A stretch of DNA of 64,000 nucleotides from Seriola aureovittata (taxonomy: Eukaryota > Chordata > Actinopteri > Carangiformes > Carangidae): the NCBI RefSeq assembly GCF_021018895.1, contig NC_079377.1, positions 19,617,501 to 19,681,500 on the forward strand, read 5' to 3'. This document shows positions 56,999 to 64,000 of this stretch, in pieces. A program made the position numbers and the translations under genes. Within the stretch, counting starts at the first letter, position 1. Every line of letters begins with the position of its first letter. The notes under the pieces are model-generated. The model made no database searches and had not been told where the DNA came from. It worked only from the letters and a program-made list of their open reading frames with translations.

Positions 56999-59900
56999 AA
57001 CTGTATGGTCATGCAAAAATCCAGCATCCAACTGAAACTCAAAGAGTATAGACATATGTAGCCCCTTTAGTGTAAGGTTACAATGCAATAAATTTACTTA
57101 TAAAGGGGTACATACAAGCTAAGGCTTTGACTAATCTTTTATGCATTTTAATGTGAGATAACATCACTTGATTTCAATATCTCAGAAAGAGCCATTTCAT
57201 AACCTCAAGGATGCAAGTAACATAGATTTCCATTTCTTTATCAAGTAAACAGTGAAAAATTACCAGAAAGTAGACATGCATATTTCTTCCATTTGTAAAA
57301 CTGCATATATAGTGTTGCTGTTGAAGATTGTGGTTTTAATGATCCTTTTTCAACATTTGTTTTAAGCGTTTCAAGAATCTTTTTGTCCCCTCACTCCAGT
57401 CAGGTAATGTTTTAATCTAACATATTTGGACATTTGCCAAAGTATCTGAACTATGCAGTTCATTTTTCAGTTTTTCAAACAATTGGATGTTTAAAACTAA
57501 AATGTATATGAAGCAAAACAACAGAAAGCAAGCTACTTCACCTACTGTGATTTGTAGGTAGTTGGTGCCATCTACCCAAAGTAATTCTGTGTAAAGTTTA
57601 TATTTGGTCTCGTATCCTATATACAACAGCAAAGCTAAAAGTTGATACCCTGTTATATTAAAACGTAATCTATTATTTTACAATGGATCTCAGTGACACT
57701 TCAGCTGAAGCAGGGAGTTCACTCTGTAGTACTTCTATGGAACCAAAGACAGGCCATAACAATTTTACTTTTACAAGCAAATTAACATCAACTGTGAAAT
57801 AATTACCACTGAACATTAATGTTGAAATTTAATTCTGTCTCTGAAATTGTGGTGCAATTTTCATAACTCGATTTAAAGTTACTTTTTTCCCCTCATCTTC
57901 AATAATTCAGGATCCAGATAAGATGGACTCACAGCTCGTATGTGTGTTTTGATGCTATGTCTGATGTAACAAAGGGGCTGTACAGCAGCTGGATCACTCA
58001 GACTACAAACTGCAAACATATTCTCACTTCCTTCTAGTACAGACAGTCCAGATTTTACGTGCAAGTTATACAGTTTTCTTTGGAACTACTTTACTGTTGA
58101 ATTTTAATGCATCAAAAATTAAATGTGTTTTGCCTCCATTGTCCAGATGTAGAGGCAGATATCTCAAAACCCAACAAATAAAATCAAAACTATCTACATG
58201 GCTAGATAGCAAAATAGGGGTTATTGAGAAAATGTTTTTAAGAAACACAATTGCATAAATGTGTTGAAGACGGAGCTGGAGAGAGAAAAGTGAGTTAAGT
58301 ACTACAAAGAAACAACTTGAAGCTGAAGTTACTGAGAAGCATGAGAAACAAAAGACTGAATTTATGTTTATAATTTAAATGCAGCAATTATACAACAGTG
58401 GTTTCCTGCTACAACATGTCAAAATTTCTGCTGTTTAGCTTCGTGTTAGTCAAACAAAACTGCTGATTTCAACTTGATCCAACTGTTTAAATACTTTGGC
58501 AAACTGAGTATGCTGCTGTTTGTTCCCTCAGATCAGTTTCCCTCCTTCTAGATAACCTGTTGAGTGTACCTGCATCTTACTCTTTTATTTAAACATTCCC
58601 ATGACTGTGTGGTAATACACACTCACAATGAAAGAAAAGCATCTTATCAGATTGGTGGCATCAACAGACAACTGGGCCAGTGCCCACAGCACAAACAGAA
58701 CTACTAAGAGCCATAAAAAACATCACATAGTTTCAGTACTGGTTTTACAACGCATTGTCATCATGGTGCAAAAAGTGGGGTGGGCACAGTTTTCATGGCA
58801 TGTCAGATATGTCACAGCACTCGGAAAGAAGCACAGGCGGTTGATACAGTAGGACAGGGCTCACATATGATTCACAACATTGTTAAAAATCTGTTTGACT
58901 GTGTCAGTGTACGTACATAGACATGATATGTGATGTTTTGAAGCTTCGTTGTGGTTTCTGCTTGTAGGTGACCATCAGCAACAGCCTACCTAGTACATGA
59001 GATACTACGGAGCAGCATAGCACAGACGTGACGGACGGCAAGCCTCATCCCTCCGCTGGTACAAAGTCACACACTCACAAAGTTTCTACGACACAGTGAA
59101 AAAACAGTGCTGCAAAATTTAACCACTGACACAGAGATATATATTTTGTCCTCCTCAAAGGGAGAATCATTGATCTCATGTGCTTATATGATGTTGTGAA
59201 TTTCAATATAATTAGCCACAGAAGAGTATTAAGTGTTTTTGCCCCAAGATTTCAGCATTCGGTGTGCATTGATCAGTGTGTAAGGAAATAATGGACACAG
59301 TTAAAACAACAAAAAAAAAAAGGGTTGTGGCAGTCTGAGCTTCCATTCAGTCCAGCCCCTACTTTTTTATAGTTCTGGCTAAAACAACTGATAAAAATAT
59401 CAACATCAAAACACTAAACAACTACAACATTTACAACAGAAACTGTGACAAAAGAGACCAAATCCTTTGATTGCCATCAGCGAAGGTCCCGCAACATAGC
59501 CTCTTCCCATGATGCCTTGTTTTGTCCAATCCCTCAGCTGCATTCCCTTTTTAACATGCTTTTTATAGTGCCAAGACGGACAATATACAAATTTTAAGAA
59601 CACAATCAAAACAAGAGACAGGCATAAGGGTGACATCATCATCATCATCATCATCAAACAGTATGGTGCTACTAAGACAGCAATGGGGCTGGTTAGAGAA
59701 GGTCACAAGAGTAACAGATGTGCAGAGTATAAGAGGCAGGAATGATGGAAGTAAAGGGGCAGAGGTAGGGTGAGAGGGAAGGATTCTGGCGAGCGTAACC
59801 TGAAGTTGCAGAAAGGTTCACTCCCTCAGAAGAGCGAACACAACAGCATCGAGTCTTAAGTGTCTGTGCAGAAACAGTACAGGCCATTAGATAGTTCAAA

Positions 59901-61198
59901 TAAATCATGCTTCACATCAAAAATACATTAAACCAGATGAAATAAAAGTGAAAAGTTGATGTGAGGGTGTGTCCGTGCTTTCACAATAGGTAGTTCAGAG
60001 ACGTGAGGAGCTTTAGACTTTGACCGATGGCGCCTCCTAATGTTCTACTCCAAACACTGCAGGGTAGACAGATGGATGCCTTCTGCAACTTCAGGATGAG
60101 CTGGCCTGGACGTTGTGTCTAAAACTCAAGAGAGGCTCAACCCCAAAGGCTGGAGCACAGGGACCTTGAGTGTGCGTGTGTGTTTGTGTGTATGCATGTG
60201 CATGCATGGTGTGTGCATGTGCATGCATGGTATGTGTTTGTATTTACACCTCGGGACCTCAAAGCAGAAAAAAAAACACCCACACTCTCATGCTTAACTC
60301 CCCTCCCTATACCCTGAAAGTAAATCATGTTTCCCCTTTTTTCCCCAATATAAATATCTATTTATACACAACTCTATTAAATAAAATCCCGCTTTTGATT
60401 AAAAATTATTCTTTTTCAACACAAAATACATCAAGGAGATAAAAATCAATCAGCTTAATAACACATAATACAAAAAGACAAAATAAAAATAAAGGTCCCT
60501 TCAGTAACATATCACATGGTCTAAACCCCTTTGAAACATTGTGTACAGGTGCTCAAACCTGACACTTAAAATGGGTGTTAAATTCTGATATTAAGTAGAT
60601 ATTACTTGCTCCCATTCACCCCACCTACACATACCTATTAACTGTAAAACAAACAATACTTCTATTAAAGTAGACATTCTGCTGCTCTCTTTTTCTTGTT
60701 TTCCACATATTATACCACCTAACCCCAACTCGCTGTGTATGTGAAGTGTACTTGTTTTTCTGTTGTTGTATGTATGTATGTATGTATATATATATATCTC
60801 TCTTTATTTTTTTTTAAAAACATGTTAATACTTTTCCAGACAGCAGACTAAACAAAGATGGGGAAATAAAGGCCATGGGAGAAAAGGACCAGGACAGCAT
60901 CACCCCTGTGTTGCCACCAGAAGCATGCACCACCTGCAAGAAGGGGCTGACATCGGCCGGGCCCCAACATCATCTAGCTAGGGTTGGACTGGATTGGTGT
61001 TGGTCGGTCATTCAGTCAAGCTTTTGATATATGCTTTTTTTTTTTTTTTTTTGCTTTTTTTGCTTTTTTTATTGTAATGTAATTTCCCCTCTTTTGTGTT
61101 TTTACAGCTTTCCAAGCAGCCTCTTCCCGGCCAGGATCCAGGTACCAATCCGTCCACGGAGAATAAATGCTCCAAAGAGCTTTAGAGTTCAGGCAAAG
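56970..61198 (-). other. camk2g: Probable 3' UTR exon of the CaMKII gene
   Basis: On the - strand a good acceptor cttccttctccag ends at 61199, matching the donor after the stop codon at 62077. From there no coding similarity is seen, and the sequence has few repeats: ATG/CAT repeat 59638-59655, TATG/AT run 60768-60798, T-run 61037-61058. CaMKII genes are known for long 3' UTRs. The extent is inferred from the signal near 56993. Confidence 0.45.
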
Positions 61199-62077
61199 CT
61201 GGAGAAGGAAGAATAGATTGGTTAGCGTGTAAACTGTAAACAGGGCGAGTTCACCCAAATGAAAAACTTATATCCTAACTTAGACTTGATGGTACGAAGC
61301 ATTGCAGATCATTTTGAATTTGTCCAGGATTTGACAACGAAGACTGTGTAAATTGCTGGTTTCAGCCTGATGAGTGTCCCCTGTTCATGAAGAGGTGGGG
61401 TTTTGATCATTAGTATAGTCAGTGCCCCCTCCGCTATACAAGCCTGCTCTGCTATTGGAAATCAGCAGACTAAAACATAACAAGGATATTTAACACACAG
61501 ACATAAGTGACACTGAGCTTCTCATCTAATTATCTGAAAGAAAGCAAATAAGCATGTGTTGCAAAATGTTGAACTCTTCCTTTACATAACAATAAATTAA
61601 TCGGTGTGTTCGTCTTTTACGAGCTTTTCCGAAATCCTTCCATTTCCCTTCAGTTGGATTTCAAACGATGTTCAGAAAATTAATCTGAAGTGAAGCATAT
61701 TAAATCATTATCTACTGTAGCATGTTTGTGGAACATTTGTCTTTTTGTTACAGATCGCCGATATTCACAGTTTCACCTCCAGTGAACTTGAGAGATGTCT
61801 GTTGTCTCAGTTTTAAGGCCGACACTCACTCTTCAGGAAAAGCCCTGGAGCAGGGACGAACCCAGCAGGGAGGACGGGGAAATAACAATAAAGCTTGTTG
61901 TTTCAAGGCTACAAGCTGTGTGTTATGATTTTAAGAAATTATTACACAATAAAAACCTTCAGAAGAGCCAAGTAACCTGTGCAGAGTTTTTTAAAGTCAG
62001 CCATAATCCTTGCATGCAGCATAAAACTGTTATTGCACCCTCTAGTCTCTCATCATGGTGACATGTTTTCACCTTAC
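61199..62077 (-). other. 3' UTR intron of the CaMKII gene
   Basis: Bounded on the - strand by CCCAG|GTAAGGT at 62078/62077 and ctccag at 61199. The junction lies 19 nt after the stop codon, so it would not trigger nonsense-mediated decay. No other feature was recognised inside. Confidence 0.55.
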
Positions 62078-62096
62078 CTGGGCCTGAGTTGTCGGT

Positions 62097-62329
62097 TCAC
62101 TGCAGGGGTGCAGCCGGTGCTCCTGAGCAGTGGAAGTGCACATTGAGCCATTTGGCGTCGCGGCGATGCCACACGCGTGTCTCCTCTGACTGGCAGGAGC
62201 GCGGCCGGCCCTGGCTGTCGATGTACTGCGTCAGGCGGATGTAGGCGATGCAGGCAGCGTCCTCACCAATCAGATGGACGTGGGGGTTGAGTATGGTGGT
62301 GTGCACTGGCTTACTGTTTTTACTCAGCA
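62097..62329 (-). CDS. camk2g: CaMKII last coding exon (association domain)
   Basis: The exon follows ccccacag on the - strand and, with a C from the previous exon, reads [38 protein letters not shown], then [20 protein letters not shown] and [11 protein letters not shown], then TGA at 62097-62099. This is the core of the hub domain that assembles CaMKII into dodecamers. The KWLNV and APAAPLQ end is most like CAMK2G as I recall it, whereas HFH resembles CAMK2B, so gamma is favoured but not certain. An Ala replaces the usual Gly before KW, and SQGRPRSC differs from GQGRPRTS. Confidence 0.95.
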
Positions 62330-63026
62330 CTGTGGGGATAGAAATGTGCAGGTCAGCAGTTTGTAAATGGACATGTCAATTGTCAATGTGCAGCTAAGTA
62401 ACCTGATTTGAGAGCATTTAGCATGTTTTAGCTGCCATAGGCAACATGAGTTGGCTGCTTCAAATGGCAGGAGGAGCTAATGTGAATAAAATCACATTAT
62501 AGATGTCCCCATTATCATTTTACACATTTTCCGAAAATTCAGCATGACATGACAAAAACTTGAATCTCTACTTGAACCAAGTTCTGTATTAAAGAGATTA
62601 ACATCTATATCAAAAACTTCTAAAGGGATGAAATGATCAGTTGATTAATCAAGATTAAACAGATTTTTATAGTCATTTTTCATTTTCCTAATTCACTGAC
62701 GAGAGCTTCTCAAAAGTGATTATTTGATTGGTAAGAAACACTGAGCACAAACAGGAACTGTTGTGTAAGAAAAATCAACAAAGCACATAACCTTTAATTT
62801 GTGCAAAACTGCAGTACCTTCCTCAGGTGTCACTGGATGCTCCGTTCAACCATTTTATCATTTAGTTTGGCATTAATCTGGATTTTCCACTATAATTTGT
62901 CTTAATGAGGATTTTACATGTTTCTTTATATTTTATTATTACACAACACTGCCTGACCAAAGTGGCTCTTTAAAGTCAAAGATGAATTGAGAACTAAATT
63001 GACTGCGAGACTGAAACTGCACTTAC
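62330..63026 (-). other. CaMKII intron with degenerate repeat
   Basis: A 0.7-kb intron. Positions 62628-62850 (gatgaaatgatcagttgatt ...) resemble the AT-rich MITE family also seen near 40.2 and 41.0 kb, but are badly decayed. Confidence 0.5.
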
Positions 63027-63121
63027 GATTCTCAAAGTAGAACTTGTGAAAGTCCATCCCCTCCACCAGGTTTCCAAGAGCTTCTGGCTCAAAAGAAGTC
63101 AGTCCAGGGTCACAGATTCTC
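63027..63121 (-). CDS. camk2g: CaMKII exon (association domain)
   Basis: A 95-nt exon, the length usual for this CaMKII exon. Acceptor ttctgacag, donor GTAAGTG. It encodes [20 protein letters not shown] then [33 protein letters not shown] is invariant in beta and gamma CaMKII. Lys replaces the usual Arg before FYFEN. Confidence 0.96.
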
Positions 63122-63401
63122 CTGTCAGAAGAAAACACAACCATAAATAAACATTTGCTTTATCTGTTACTGATTCTGAATTTACCCTGCAAGTGAAGAG
63201 CAGGTGAAGAATGACGAAGGCTAAATGATGCAGGACAGATGACATGGCATTTGAAGCTCTGAGATTATGGAACATTTTCAAGTAATGTGTGTATTTAACA
63301 AGAATTAAAGATTGTCATTGTGTTAGAGGTGAGAAAATGTTTTCAACAAGACAGAAAACTGAACACAGAGAAGTGTGTTTGAGTTGCATATTCAAACTTA
63401 C

Positions 63402-63477
63402 GTGTAAGCCTCAAAATCCCCATTGTTGATGGCTTCAATCAACTGCTCTGTCATCTTTATTATCTCCTGTTTACGAG
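63402..63477 (-). CDS. camk2g: CaMKII exon (start of association domain)
   Basis: A 76-nt exon after gtttccag, ending two bases into a Thr codon before GTAAGTT. It encodes [20 protein letters not shown] then FEAYT, the first helix of the hub domain. The upstream variable linker and kinase exons are beyond 64000. Confidence 0.96.
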
Positions 63478-64000
63478 CTGGAAACAGTGAGATCGAAAGA
63501 TAAGAGAGGGGAGGAGGGGGAAGACAACCAGAAGAGGTTAAAGACAGTCAGAAATCATTTGAATTTTGAACATTCAAGTACCGCTCCAGATGCTTTCACT
63601 GACTCTCACTGCCTTACAAGGCTGCAAACCTCTGACATTTGAAATAAGCTCATCACATGGGTGGCACCTCTGGTAATAATGACAGTGACATTTGAAGTCA
63701 GCCTGTACAAAACACACCACACACTCTGCTCTCCGTGTGACATCCAGTGAGTCCTTGAATGTCTCAAACTAAGAGCTTTCACTGCACACACACAAACCCA
63801 CACCAATAAAATCCACCAATAAAGAAATCCTGTTTTTTTGATTTATATATATACACCACCAAATACACCGGAAATTATGAGAGTGAGGCACAAAAGTCAA
63901 GAAAATGGGTGTACACTACACCAGAAAAGCACAAACTGCAAACACACCAGGATTTATTTCCAGATAATATGCTGTAACGTACTTTTTTTCACTAACATGC
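63478..64000 (-). other. CaMKII intron, continues beyond the window
   Basis: Sequence upstream (in transcript sense) of the first recognised CaMKII exon. No further exon is recognisable up to the window end. Only short CA and TA runs are visible (63785-63800, 63843-63853). Confidence 0.7.

Overview
This is vertebrate, almost certainly teleost-fish, nuclear DNA. Its genes are split into many short exons with GT-AG introns, it is dense in (CA)n/(TG)n microsatellites, and it carries fish-type interspersed repeats and a hAT DNA transposon. The species cannot be named from the sequence. No bacterial, organellar or CRISPR features were seen.

Gene 1 (+ strand, about 1-45780) is most of ccdc88a (girdin/GIV), identified by recalled similarity to mammalian girdin. 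Thirty-two in-frame exons, plus one alternative last exon, run from the middle of the N-terminal HOOK domain (6219) through the long coiled coil (about 15.2-33.1 kb). They continue through a membrane/Akt-site region (33.5 kb), a set of frame-neutral exons (35.8-40.0 kb) and the G-alpha-binding GBA motif (40.75 kb) to the C-terminus. The first roughly 90 residues and the promoter lie upstream of the window. The last large exon has two outcomes. Splicing at 41839 to an exon at 43719 gives a mammalian-girdin-like tail; read-through to a stop at 42300 adds 154 residues ending in the Gly-Cys-Val PDZ-binding tail known from the paralogue Daple (CCDC88C). All exon phases agree: 1783 residues in the window for the short form and 1919 for the long form.

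The convergent intergenic region (about 45.8-57.0 kb) holds fish interspersed-repeat fragments. It is then filled by a roughly 9-kb tandem array (about 47.87-56.93 kb) built on a 21-bp core plus T-tracts and a few alternative spacers, with larger duplicated blocks.

Gene 2 (- strand, about 64000-56970) is the 3' end of a CaMKII gene. Three exons encode the association (hub) domain, most like camk2g. They are followed by a probable 3' UTR intron and a long 3' UTR, whose likely poly(A) signal lies next to the satellite edge. The rest of the kinase lies beyond the window.

The most notable observations are the Daple-like tail on a girdin body, a second GBA-like motif inside that alternative tail, the satellite sitting between two convergent gene ends, a run of perfect hairpins in one ccdc88a intron (27992-28111), and a hAT insertion with a perfect 8-bp target duplication that keeps only a BED zinc finger.
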